Positions 8,798-16,858 of a stretch of 59,195 nucleotides of DNA are shown one piece after another. The position numbers and the translations under genes were made by a program. The notes under the pieces were generated by a model that ran no database searches, was not told where the DNA came from, and worked only from the letters and a program-made list of their open reading frames with translations. Origin of the DNA: an uncultured Lachnospiraceae bacterium. Its GTDB lineage: Bacteria; Bacillota; Clostridia; Lachnospirales; Lachnospiraceae. Numbering within the stretch: the stretch's first letter is position 1; every line of letters begins with the position of its first letter. Where the stretch lies: contig CACZIO010000009.1 in the NCBI GenBank assembly GCA_902781215.1, positions 1 through 59,195 on the forward strand. Reading direction: 5' to 3'.

Positions 8798-10183
8798 ATG
8801 GAAGAGAACAGGTCCCGGAGGGAGGGTGCAGCGAGGCACCTGATTCATATTGATATCGGTATGGTCATATTTTTTATCATACTGGTCTATATGGTTTTCA
8901 GTGTCGCCGTCTATGTCACTTCCCGCAGAACGGATATCTACGAGGTTCGGATGGGGACGCTCTCCGAAGACACCAGCTTTCGCGGGATCGCCCTGCGGCA
9001 GGAAAAGCTGGTGGACAGCCGCTACTCCGGCCGAATCAATTATTATAATACAGAAACCGACCGCGTGCGGGCGGGCGGACTTGCCTATTCTGTGGACGCG
9101 GAGGGAGAGATCTCCGATTATGCCGATGCCGACATGGCGGCCGGTGATTACTTCACGGAGGATGACCTGCGTGCTTTCCGGGACAGGGCTGTCCGCTTTG
9201 TAGAGAACTATCAGAATGCGCGCTTCTATGCGGTCTACGATTTCAAGAGCGCCTGCGCCAGTCAGGCCCAGAAGATCAGCAACCGCTCCATCCTGGCCGG
9301 AATCCGGGATCTGGATTCCACCTCCATCCACACGGTCAAGGCAGCGGAGTCGGGGTCCATCGTCTATTCCTATGACAATTACACGGGGAAGACCTTTGGC
9401 AGCCTGACGCAGAAGGATTTCGACCCCTCCCAGTGCAAAAAGACCCAGCTGCAGAACGGGGAAAAGATCGTGCAGGGAAGCCCCGCCTACCGCGTCGTCA
9501 CGGACGAAAACTGGTCGGTCGCCATCATGGCCGACAGCAAAGAGGCCGCCGAGCAGCTCGTCGAGGAGGAATATGTCGAAGTCCGCTTCCTCAAGAACAA
9601 TACGACATCCTGGGCCTCTGTGGAGAGCCGGGAGGGAGAGGACGGACAGTGGTATGTCAATCTCCGTTTTTCCAATTCCATGGAGTCCTTCTGCACGGAC
9701 CGCTTTGTGGATATAGAGCTCCTGTCCAATGAGCAGAAGGGTCTGAAGGTTCCCAACTCCTCGATCACGGACGGCGATTTCTTCCTGGTACCCAAGGAAT
9801 ATGTCTTTGAGGGCTCAAACGGCCAGCAGGGCGTTCTGCTCCGCGTCTACACCGGCAACGGCAGCAGCGGGACCCAGTTCGTCCCTGCCGTCCCCTACAG
9901 CGAGACGAAAGACGAGTATTACCTGGATAATTCCGTTCTGCGGGATGGTGAGATCCTGCAGCACCCCGATTCCACCGAGCAGTTCACGCTGGGCAAAAAG
10001 GAAAAGCTCATCGGCGTCTACTACATCAACAAGGGCTATCCCGATTTCCGGCAGGTCACGGTCAATATGCAGAACAGCGAGTATTCCATCGTGGAGCCCA
10101 ACGAGCTCTACGGCCTTCAGGAATACGACTACGTTGTCCTGCACGCGGACTCGATCCGCCTCAACAAATACTACAAATACTAG
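8798..10183 (+). CDS. HlyD-like membrane-anchored protein of the sepF locus
   Basis: 461 aa. A short basic N-terminus is followed by one membrane helix (about residues 18-40), and the rest is extracytoplasmic. After the helix the pattern resembles HlyD-family periplasmic adaptors: a barrel-sandwich part split by a helical stretch (about 120-190) and a beta-rich C-terminal half ending in YDYVVLHADSIRL. Such genes sit upstream of yggS and sepF in many Lachnospiraceae, which suggests a link to the envelope or to division; this is inference. No ABC partner is adjacent. It lies 22 bp before yggS. The start codon lacks a strong ribosome binding site. Confidence 0.75.
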   Translation: MEENRSRREGAARHLIHIDIGMVIFFIILVYMVFSVAVYVTSRRTDIYEVRMGTLSEDTSFRGIALRQEKLVDSRYSGRINYYNTETDRVRAGGLAYSVDAEGEISDYADADMAAGDYFTEDDLRAFRDRAVRFVENYQNARFYAVYDFKSACASQAQKISNRSILAGIRDLDSTSIHTVKAAESGSIVYSYDNYTGKTFGSLTQKDFDPSQCKKTQLQNGEKIVQGSPAYRVVTDENWSVAIMADSKEAAEQLVEEEYVEVRFLKNNTTSWASVESREGEDGQWYVNLRFSNSMESFCTDRFVDIELLSNEQKGLKVPNSSITDGDFFLVPKEYVFEGSNGQQGVLLRVYTGNGSSGTQFVPAVPYSETKDEYYLDNSVLRDGEILQHPDSTEQFTLGKKEKLIGVYYINKGYPDFRQVTVNMQNSEYSIVEPNELYGLQEYDYVVLHADSIRLNKYYKY

Positions 10184-10205
10184 CATACGAAAAGGAGCAG
10201 TTTCC

Positions 10206-10904
10206 ATGTCTCTTATCTCTGAAAACATACAGTCCGTCGAGGAAAGGATCCGGGCCGCCTGTGCCAGGGCAGGCCGCAGCCGGGACGAGGTGACCCTGAT
10301 CTGCGTGACAAAGACCATGCCGGTCGAAGATCTCCGTCAGGCCTATGATGCCGGGCAGAGAAGCTTCGGGGAGAACCGGGTCCAGGAAATCAATGACAAG
10401 TTTCCGCAGCTGCCGTCGGATATCCAGTGGCATATGATCGGCCATCTGCAGCGCAACAAGGTCAAATATCTCATGGATAAGGCTGTCATGATCCACAGCG
10501 TGGACAGCGCAGCCCTGGCACAGACGATCAGTAAGGAAGCCGTCAAGGCAGGCAGGGTCATGGACATCCTGCTTGAAGTCAACGCGGCGGAGGAGGAGAG
10601 TAAATTCGGCCTCACCTGTGCGGATGTCCTGCCCCTGGTCCGAGAGATCGCGCCCCTCCCCGGTATCCACATCTGCGGTCTCATGACGGTCGCTCCCTTC
10701 ACGGATGATCCGGAAACTAACCGTGTGTTTTTTAGAAAACTCCGGGATTTATCTGTTGACATCGGTCGCGAATCCATTGATAATGTGTCTATGCACATCC
10801 TTTCCATGGGCATGACCGGTGACTTTGAGGTCGCCATTGAAGAGGGTGCCACCCATATCCGTGTGGGAACCGCCATTTTCGGAAAACGAAATTACAATAT
10901 CTGA
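10206..10904 (+). CDS. yggS: YggS/PLPBP family PLP homeostasis protein
   Basis: 232 aa single-domain TIM-barrel protein that binds pyridoxal phosphate without known enzymatic turnover and tunes cellular B6 and amino-acid pools. Signatures are ICVTKTMP (the lysine is the PLP site), SFGENRVQEI, WHMIGHLQRNK, and near the C-terminus SMGMTGDFEVAIEEG with VRVG-like THIRVGTAIFG. The start ATG 10206 follows AAAAGGAG at good spacing. Together with the following sepF it forms the pair common to Firmicutes and Actinobacteria division loci. Confidence 0.95.
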   Translation: MSLISENIQSVEERIRAACARAGRSRDEVTLICVTKTMPVEDLRQAYDAGQRSFGENRVQEINDKFPQLPSDIQWHMIGHLQRNKVKYLMDKAVMIHSVDSAALAQTISKEAVKAGRVMDILLEVNAAEEESKFGLTCADVLPLVREIAPLPGIHICGLMTVAPFTDDPETNRVFFRKLRDLSVDIGRESIDNVSMHILSMGMTGDFEVAIEEGATHIRVGTAIFGKRNYNI

Positions 10905-11031
10905 GAACCAGGATTCATCCTGTTTGCCCTTATTTCGAGGATAAACGCAACATATCCGGTGTCATCAGATAGATCACGGGTCCCCGTGCTGATCCATCCG
11001 GAGCCCGGTTTCATAGATGGAGGAATCGATT

Positions 11032-11589
11032 ATGAGTGTCATGGATAAACTCATCAATGCAATGAAGTTCAACGATGATCCCTACGAGGACGAGAACGAG
11101 ATCGAAGAGAACGATTTCTACGAAGATCCCGTCGAAGATACGAGTGAACCAGTATTTGAAAAAGAGGAAGATGAGATGGAAGATTACGAAAGCACCCAGG
11201 CAGCCAGAAATCCCCGCAAGCGCGCGGCAGACCGCGAGCCTGTTCCTGCAGCCAGATCCTCTGTCAAGCGCCAGTACTCCGAGTCCGGCATGGAGGTCTG
11301 CATCGTCAAACCCACATCTGTCAATGATGCCCGTGATGTGACCGATCTGATCCTGGCCGGTAGCACCGTCGTTCTCAATCTCGAGGGCCTGGATGTCGAT
11401 GTCGCCCAGCGCATCATCGATTTCACCTCCGGTTCCTGCTATGCCGTGCAGGGCAATGTCATGAAGATCTCCCACTATATCTTTGTCATCACTCCCCAGA
11501 GCGTTGACATCAGCGGAGATATCTCCATGCCGACCGGTGCAGACCAGGATGGAAGCTCTGCCCTCGACATGCCTTTCACAGGACGCTGA
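11032..11589 (+). CDS. sepF: cell division protein SepF
   Basis: 185 aa from ATG 11032 with GGAGG about ten bases upstream. The N-terminal MSVMDKLINAMKF forms the amphipathic membrane-binding helix, followed by an acidic, disordered linker (about residues 15-80) and the conserved SepF/DUF552 domain (about 88-165, with MEVCIVKP, VVLNLEGLD, RIIDFTSGSCYAV and ISHYIFVITP). SepF anchors FtsZ rings to the membrane. In relatives ylmH and divIVA often follow sepF; here a terminator and then lspA follow instead. Confidence 0.95.
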   Translation: MSVMDKLINAMKFNDDPYEDENEIEENDFYEDPVEDTSEPVFEKEEDEMEDYESTQAARNPRKRAADREPVPAARSSVKRQYSESGMEVCIVKPTSVNDARDVTDLILAGSTVVLNLEGLDVDVAQRIIDFTSGSCYAVQGNVMKISHYIFVITPQSVDISGDISMPTGADQDGSSALDMPFTGR

Positions 11590-11668
11590 TCTGACGGACA
11601 GCTCTCTGCAGTCCAGGCTGCATGCCCGACAGGCAGCATGGTCTCAGATCATAACAAGTCGTTCACGC

Positions 11669-11702
11669 TGCCATGGCGCAATCATACGCCATGGCACTTT
11701 TT
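11669..11702 (+). terminator. intrinsic terminator after sepF
   Basis: TGCCATGGCG (11669-11678) and CGCCATGGCA (11687-11696) form a perfect 10-bp stem, followed by CTTTTT. It separates the sepF unit from lspA. Confidence 0.8.
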
Positions 11703-11810
11703 GACGTTCAGGCAAGCGGCGTAAACCATACACGGCAGGATACCCGGAATCCCGGGATCCGGTGGGGGACTTGTTCAGGCAATCGGCAGAATCATACACG
11801 AAAGGACAAC

Positions 11811-12335
11811 ATGAATCATTCAAAATCGAACCAACATCATCCGGGCAGGAGACTTACAGCGGGCCTGCTGCTAACTATTGTGCTGATTGCTCTGGACCAG
11901 TGGACCAAGCAGCTGGCTGTGCGCGCCCTGTCTCCGGACATCCATATCCAGCTGATCCCCGGCGTCCTGGAATTCACCTACATCCAGAACCGGGGCGCCG
12001 CCTTTGGAATTCTGCAGAATGCCCGGCTGTTCTTCCTGGTCATCACCCTGGCCGCCCTGCTGGTGATCGGATACGGGCTGCTGCATATTCCCGGCAGCAG
12101 GCGGTTTCTGCCCATGCGGCTGTGCCTCTACCTGATCGCCGCAGGCGCTGTCGGCAACCTGATCGACCGCCTCTTTCTGTCCTATGTCAGGGATTTCATC
12201 TATTTTTCGCTCATTGATTTCCCGGTTTTCAATGTCGCGGATATGTACATCACCTGTTCGACCTTTGTGCTCATGCTCCTCTTCCTGTTTTATTACAAGG
12301 AAGAAGACGATTTTGGTTTCCTTAAACCACAGTAA
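11811..12335 (+). CDS. lspA: lipoprotein signal peptidase (signal peptidase II)
   Basis: 174 aa, four membrane segments. The catalytic aspartates are visible as D119 in GNLIDR and D144 in FNVADM, with the conserved QNRGAAFG loop earlier. It cleaves lipoprotein signal peptides ahead of the lipidated cysteine, in the membrane. ATG 11811 follows AAAGGA; longer in-frame starts would add a hydrophilic tail without a ribosome binding site. It lies 47 bp before the pseudouridine synthase gene, the usual lspA-rluD pairing. Confidence 0.97.
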   Translation: MNHSKSNQHHPGRRLTAGLLLTIVLIALDQWTKQLAVRALSPDIHIQLIPGVLEFTYIQNRGAAFGILQNARLFFLVITLAALLVIGYGLLHIPGSRRFLPMRLCLYLIAAGAVGNLIDRLFLSYVRDFIYFSLIDFPVFNVADMYITCSTFVLMLLFLFYYKEEDDFGFLKPQ

Positions 12336-12382
12336 AAAAGCAGACTCCGGACAATGAGACAGACAGCTCAGTCAGTGAACAA

Positions 12383-13444
12383 ATGCAGGAAACACCCATG
12401 ACCACACATATTCTTCAAGAGGGACAGGCGCCTTCTCTTACTCACTCCGGCCATTCTGACGCCCCCTGCCCGGCAGATGCCCCCCTCGAAGGGGACCGCT
12501 TTTCCTTTGTGATCGGACAGGAGAGCGCGGGAGAGCGGATCGACAAGGTGCTCGCCGACTATATGCCGGGACAGTCCAGAAGCTATCTCAAAAAACTGAT
12601 CAAGGACGGGTATGTCCGGATCCTGAATGATCCGTCCGGCTCTTCCCGGCAGGGCAGGGATCTCAAGCCCAGCACCCCTGTCGGCGGGGGTGAGACTGTC
12701 GATGTCTTTCTGCCGGTCAGCATGCTGCCTGAGATCCTGCCCGAGGACATCCCCCTGGACATTCTGTATGAGGACAGGGATGTCCTGGTGGTCAACAAGC
12801 CCAAGGGCATGGTCGTCCATCCGGCAGCAGGCCATTATACGGGAACCCTGGTCAACGCCGTCATGTATCACTGCGGCGACAGCCTCTCCGGGATCAACGG
12901 CGTCCTCCGCCCCGGGATCGTCCACCGGATCGATATGGACACGACCGGCAGCATCATCATCTGTAAAAATGACACTGCCCACCGCAGCATCGCGGATCAG
13001 CTGGCGGAACACTCCATCCGCAGGGCCTACCGGGCGATCGTCCTCGGCAATATCCGGGAGGACAGCCTGACCATTGACAAGCCCATTGGACGCGATCCCT
13101 CTGACCGCAAGCGGATGGCCGTGCGCCCGGACGGCAAGCGCGCCGTGACCCACGTACAGGTCCTGGAGCGCTTTGGCGACTACACCTACGTCGAGTGCCG
13201 GCTGGAGACGGGACGGACCCATCAGATCCGCGTCCACCTGTCCCATTGCCACCATCCCCTGCTGGGTGACGCCGTCTACGGTAGCCGGAAAAAATCTCCC
13301 TTTGCCACACAGGGGCAGTGCCTGCACGCCCGGACACTCGGCTTTATCCACCCGTCTACCGGACAGTATATTGAGACGGAAGCCCCCATGCCGGCCTACT
13401 TTGAAAAGATCCTGCAGACACTGCGGAACCGGTCAGGTGCATGA
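12383..13444 (+). CDS. rluD: RluA/RluD family 23S rRNA pseudouridine synthase
   Basis: 353 aa. An S4 RNA-binding domain (about residues 45-110, IDKVLADYMPGQSRSYLKKLI) precedes the pseudouridine synthase domain with the HRID motif; D184 is the expected catalytic aspartate (usual motif HRLD). The C-terminal TGRTHQIRVHL motif is present. It isomerises specific uridines in large-subunit rRNA or other RNA; the exact target cannot be read from sequence. An ATG five codons downstream (12398) is an alternative start. The stop codon lies within a perfect 17-bp tandem repeat. Confidence 0.93.
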   Translation: MQETPMTTHILQEGQAPSLTHSGHSDAPCPADAPLEGDRFSFVIGQESAGERIDKVLADYMPGQSRSYLKKLIKDGYVRILNDPSGSSRQGRDLKPSTPVGGGETVDVFLPVSMLPEILPEDIPLDILYEDRDVLVVNKPKGMVVHPAAGHYTGTLVNAVMYHCGDSLSGINGVLRPGIVHRIDMDTTGSIIICKNDTAHRSIADQLAEHSIRRAYRAIVLGNIREDSLTIDKPIGRDPSDRKRMAVRPDGKRAVTHVQVLERFGDYTYVECRLETGRTHQIRVHLSHCHHPLLGDAVYGSRKKSPFATQGQCLHARTLGFIHPSTGQYIETEAPMPAYFEKILQTLRNRSGA

Positions 13445-13464
13445 CCTGGTCAGGTGCATGACCT
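13431..13464. repeat. perfect 2 x 17-bp tandem repeat over the rluD stop
   Basis: GGTCAGGTGCATGACCT occurs at 13431-13447 and again at 13448-13464. The first copy contains the rluD stop codon (TGA 13442-13444). Each unit carries the short inverted repeat GGTCA/TGACC. Confidence 0.85.
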
Positions 13465-13557
13465 GCCCAGATGCAGATAACCGTCGATGATTCCCTGTTC
13501 CAATACGGTGAACAGTTACATCATATCGATCATACGGCTTGACAATTCGAAAGTGAT

Positions 13558-13586
13558 TTGATTTTTTTTTCGTGGAATAATATAAT
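13558..13586 (+). promoter_or_regulatory. probable promoter of the cytidylate-kinase-like gene
   Basis: TTGATT at 13558-13563, 17-bp spacer, TATAAT at 13581-13586, in an AT-rich stretch unlike the surrounding GC-rich DNA. Expected leader about 77 nt. Confidence 0.65.
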
Positions 13587-13669
13587 GTAAAGCAGATTTC
13601 TGAAAACAATCATTTTTCAGCATAAAATGTATTTTTCAACATGATGTGAATACAGGAGAGTAACAGGTT

Positions 13670-14314
13670 ATGAAGACGATTTTAACGATAGGCAGACAAT
13701 ATGGTTCAGGGGGTCGTGAGATTGGCCAGAAGCTTGCGGACCACTACGGGATCAAATGCTATGACAGAGACCTCGTGGCCCATGTCGCCAAGGACAGCGG
13801 CTTCTGCAAGGAGATCATCCAGCGCGAAGATGAGCGCCCGACCAGTTCCTTCCTGTACAATCTGGTCATGGATACCTATTCCTTCGGCCACGGTGCCGCA
13901 GCAGCCTTTACCGATATGCCCCTGAGCCAGAAGGTCTTTCTCGCCCAGTTTGAGACGATCAAATCCCTGGCGGAAGAGGGCCCCTGCATCTTCATCGGCC
14001 GCTGTGCCGACGAAGCTCTCTCTGAGCGCAATGATGTGATCAGCGTCTTTATCCACGCCTCCGAGGAGTTCAGGGCCGGCCGCGTCCGCAACTATCCTGA
14101 ATACAAGGACCAGGAGCAGAGCGGCAAAAAGATCACTGACTTCATAGCCAGGATCGACCGTCAGAGGCAGAGCTATTACAACTATTATGCCTCCGGCAAA
14201 TGGGGCCGGGCGGATACCTACGACATGTCCATCGATTCCTCTCTGCTGGGCATCGACGGGACCGTAAAGCTGCTCACGCAGCTCATTGATAATTTTGAAC
14301 AGAAGAACGGATAA
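13670..14314 (+). CDS. cytidylate kinase-like family protein
   Basis: 214 aa P-loop kinase of the cytidylate_kin2-type family. The N-terminal ILTIGRQYGSGGREIG corresponds to a modified Walker A loop; CIFIGRCADEAL and VSVFIHASEEFRAGRV follow as in NMP kinases. It is distinct from the housekeeping cytidylate kinase Cmk, and its true substrate is not established. It has its own promoter and a good ribosome binding site (AGGAGAG). It lies 57 bp before the NlpC/P60 gene but is functionally unrelated as far as can be seen. Confidence 0.88.
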   Translation: MKTILTIGRQYGSGGREIGQKLADHYGIKCYDRDLVAHVAKDSGFCKEIIQREDERPTSSFLYNLVMDTYSFGHGAAAAFTDMPLSQKVFLAQFETIKSLAEEGPCIFIGRCADEALSERNDVISVFIHASEEFRAGRVRNYPEYKDQEQSGKKITDFIARIDRQRQSYYNYYASGKWGRADTYDMSIDSSLLGIDGTVKLLTQLIDNFEQKNG

Positions 14315-14371
14315 ACACCCATCTACTCATCATACGCAGTGTCCACATGAACTGCGGGAGGAAACAGAGCA

Positions 14372-16408
14372 TTGAAACGAATTGAACTGTTGAAAAAGAC
14401 CGGTATTTGCTTTACTGCACTGGCCCTGTCCGCTGCAGTATCTCTGTCGTCGCCCATCATCACTGTCATGGGTGCGGAAGATACAGGCGGCAACAATTCT
14501 GCCCTGACAAGTTCGGCACCGAACTCTGGCGATGGTACCGGTGGAGAAAATGCAGAAGGCGGCGGATCCGGAAACAGCGGCGGCCAGGAATCATCCGGCG
14601 GCAGTGAGAGCGGTTCCGGCAGCGGAAACGAAGGCAGCGGTGGAACCGGCGGCAGTGATCAAGGCGGGGACAGCGGTGGTGACACCGGTTCCGGCAGCGG
14701 TGATACCGGCGGCGGCGAGACCCCGGGCGGCAGTGGTGAAGGCAGCGGTGAAGGCGGCGGTGAAGGCGGCTCCGGTTCCGGAACCGGCGAAACCGGATCC
14801 GGAACCGGCAGCGAAGGCGGTTCCCAGACCGGAGGTGAAGGCAGCTCCGGCGGTGGAACCGGGTCAGGTAGCGGGGACACCACTGATGGAGGTTCCGGCA
14901 GTACAACCGGAGGTAATTCCGGTACCGGCTCTTCCACACAGGTAGATCCTGCAACAGGGAATACCGGGGCTACCTCCGGTAATACAGCAGATACATCTTC
15001 AGGCGACGCCCAGGACGGAAACAAAACCACAGTAGAAATCACCCCGGGTTATGAGAACGGAAATAACACGACCGATCAGCCTGCGGCACAGGATCCAAAT
15101 GCTGTACAGCAGCCCAATCAGCCGGGCCTGAATGTTCCCGCATATGTACCTTATCAGCCGCAGACGCCGGTTACACCGTCCAATACCAGAAAAGCCGGGA
15201 CCCTGAAGGACCGGGAAACTGTATTGAACCCCGGCGAGGTGCCGACCGGCTATCAGCAGGCCTTAAACTACACAGGTACGAACGACCAGCTGATCGCCAA
15301 CCAGAATATCGTTTCCGGCCTCTCCATCGTGCGCGACGATTTTCGTTTCTATACGGTGGACAAGAATCTCGCATTCTCTACTGTCACGCAGGGCATCCAC
15401 GAAGAGATGAAGAGCGCATCGCGCCAGGTCGGCGTTCTTTCCGAAAATGACGCCCTCTATATCCTGAGTGAAGAGAAGGACGGCTGGCTGTACGTGGAGT
15501 CCGGTACTGTCCGCGGATTTATCAAAAACACATCGGTCCTGCGCGACAATGCCGCCCGGATCATGCTGGATGATCTGCAGCAGAAACTGAAGGAGCTTGC
15601 GGAGCTCTCCGGCGAGCCTGAACCCAGTGCCTATGAAGTGCTGACCTTTGCCAGCGAGACCATTCCGGCGGGAGAGAATTCCGCTTATTCCTACAAGCGC
15701 GCCACGACCAAATCCACAGTCGTCGACAAGCAGTATGCCGTCGCCGAGACAGACGCGCCGATCCTGGAGGAAATGTCAGAGAACGCGCGTGAGATCGGCC
15801 ACATGACGCAGGGAGACCTCTGCTATGTGCTGATGCAGACCGATGACAAATGGGCTTATGTGGAATCCGGCAATGTGCGCGGTTTTACACCCCTGGTGGA
15901 TCTGACGACCGGGAGCGCCGGCAAAAAGATCGTCCAGGAGCGCGGTGAGGCGGATATGGAGACGGCCGTCGAGTACGTTGAGCCGTCTAATAATGCCGCC
16001 CTGTACTATACACTCAACTCTGTACATGACGGCGTCGCCTACAACAACATACGTTCGGAAATCGTGGAGATCGCGGCAGAGTGCATCGGCAACCCCTATG
16101 TCTGGGGCGGCAACTCCCTGACCTACGGCGCGGACTGCTCGGGCTTTGTCAAGACCCTGTATTCCATGTTCGGATATGAGATCCCCCGCGTGGCGGACGA
16201 CCAGTCCAGGTTCGGGACCCAGATCCCGATCAGCGATGCAGCACCCGGCGACCTGATCTTTTTCGCGGAGAACGGATACGTCTACCACGTCGCCATGTAT
16301 GCAGGAGACGGCATGACGATCGAGGCCTACAGCGAAGACCGCGGCATCATCGCGACAGAGATCGGCAACCGGAATGCCGTCTGGGCAACGAGGATCATCG
16401 AAGACTGA
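14372..16408 (+). CDS. secreted NlpC/P60 endopeptidase with Gly/Ser linker and SH3b domains
   Basis: 678 aa, TTG start with GGGAGG ten bases upstream. The signal peptide covers about residues 1-35. Residues about 36-230 are low-complexity Gly/Ser/Glu/Thr, encoded by GGC/GGT-rich repeats (14520-14940). Two SH3b-like modules follow (about 315-395 and 440-515). The C-terminal NlpC/P60 domain has C589 (ADCSGF) and H639 (YHVAMY). It should cut D-gamma-Glu-diamino-acid bonds in wall peptides outside the cell. The linker probably spans the wall. No sortase motif is present, so the SH3b modules are the likely anchors. Confidence 0.93.
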   Translation: MKRIELLKKTGICFTALALSAAVSLSSPIITVMGAEDTGGNNSALTSSAPNSGDGTGGENAEGGGSGNSGGQESSGGSESGSGSGNEGSGGTGGSDQGGDSGGDTGSGSGDTGGGETPGGSGEGSGEGGGEGGSGSGTGETGSGTGSEGGSQTGGEGSSGGGTGSGSGDTTDGGSGSTTGGNSGTGSSTQVDPATGNTGATSGNTADTSSGDAQDGNKTTVEITPGYENGNNTTDQPAAQDPNAVQQPNQPGLNVPAYVPYQPQTPVTPSNTRKAGTLKDRETVLNPGEVPTGYQQALNYTGTNDQLIANQNIVSGLSIVRDDFRFYTVDKNLAFSTVTQGIHEEMKSASRQVGVLSENDALYILSEEKDGWLYVESGTVRGFIKNTSVLRDNAARIMLDDLQQKLKELAELSGEPEPSAYEVLTFASETIPAGENSAYSYKRATTKSTVVDKQYAVAETDAPILEEMSENAREIGHMTQGDLCYVLMQTDDKWAYVESGNVRGFTPLVDLTTGSAGKKIVQERGEADMETAVEYVEPSNNAALYYTLNSVHDGVAYNNIRSEIVEIAAECIGNPYVWGGNSLTYGADCSGFVKTLYSMFGYEIPRVADDQSRFGTQIPISDAAPGDLIFFAENGYVYHVAMYAGDGMTIEAYSEDRGIIATEIGNRNAVWATRIIED

Positions 16409-16516
16409 CATCAGGCCTTCAAAGGTAAACAAATCGGCTGCCTGTCGCAGTACACACATCAAAGTACATACATGGCAGTAACCCCCTTACAGTAAACAAA
16501 AATAGTCATTAAAAAA

Positions 16517-16552
16517 ACACCGGATGCTTTCCATGAGGAAGGCTTCCGGTGT
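16517..16552. terminator. bidirectional terminator between converging genes
   Basis: ACACCGG (16517-16523) and CCGGTGT (16546-16552) bracket a longer imperfect stem (GCTTTCC/GGAAGGC). A run of seven A precedes it and a T run follows, so it can act on both strands. The same TAGTCATTAAA sequence flanks the hairpin on both sides (near 16503 and 16567). Confidence 0.8.
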
Positions 16553-16669
16553 TTTCTGCGTCCATATAGTCATTAAATATTTTACCTGTCTCTGCAGTTA
16601 TTCAGAAGCAGGATTTCGGCGAAGGATTCCATAAATCCCTGAGAGAGGGGACTCTCCGGTGACCTGCAA

Positions 16670-16741
16670 TTATTCGCAAAAGGCATCTTTAACGAATAGA
16701 TGAGCAATAGATTCGGTAAAGATGCCATTAAAGATGCTCAT
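16670..16741 (-). CDS. small ORF, 23 codons, strong ribosome binding site
   Basis: ATG at 16741, preceded by AAAGGAGGGA with 6-nt spacing, TAA at 16670-16672. The peptide is MSIFNGIFTESIAHLFVKDA plus FCE, mildly amphipathic with one cysteine. It lies 117 bp downstream of the PepSY gene on the same strand and contains a long inverted repeat in its coding part. No family is recognised. The ribosome binding site is the main argument that it is translated; it could also be a gene remnant. Confidence 0.4.
   Translation of the reverse strand: MSIFNGIFTESIAHLFVKDAFCE
16682..16726 (-). terminator. stem-loop inside the small ORF, possible terminator
   Basis: GGCATCTTTA (16682-16691) and TAAAGATGCC (16717-16726) are perfect inverse complements, extended by CGAAT/ATTCG. 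On the minus strand the stem is followed by TTTTGCG, so it may terminate the PepSY transcript or respond to translation of the small ORF. Confidence 0.5.
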
Positions 16742-16858
16742 CTCGTCCCTCCTTTGCGAAAACTGTATTTTTGACTTCGTGAACGGGTTATCGGACGGGT
16801 TGTCCGGTTTTTACATGTTGCGCGTCTTCGATCGTCATCATCATCAACTTGTACGTCT

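Larger units (their letters stand above)
16409..16858. other. convergent intergenic region
   Basis: This 450-bp stretch separates the plus-strand and minus-strand halves of the window. It contains the bidirectional terminator, the 23-codon small ORF and its stem-loop, and a duplicated TCATCATCAACTT word at the end of the PepSY gene (near 16840 and 16866). I see nothing else supportable in it. Confidence 0.6.

Noticed and set aside
14520-14940. Repeat-rich DNA that could be mistaken for a CRISPR array or other repeat locus
   Set aside because: The repeats are GGC/GGT-type codons for a Gly/Ser linker in frame with the NlpC/P60 gene; there are no regular spacers.
16625-16670. Possible riboswitch near CTGAGAGAGGGGACTCTC
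   Set aside because: A few words recall a thiamine-type CTGAGA box, but the second conserved arm and a downstream target gene are missing.
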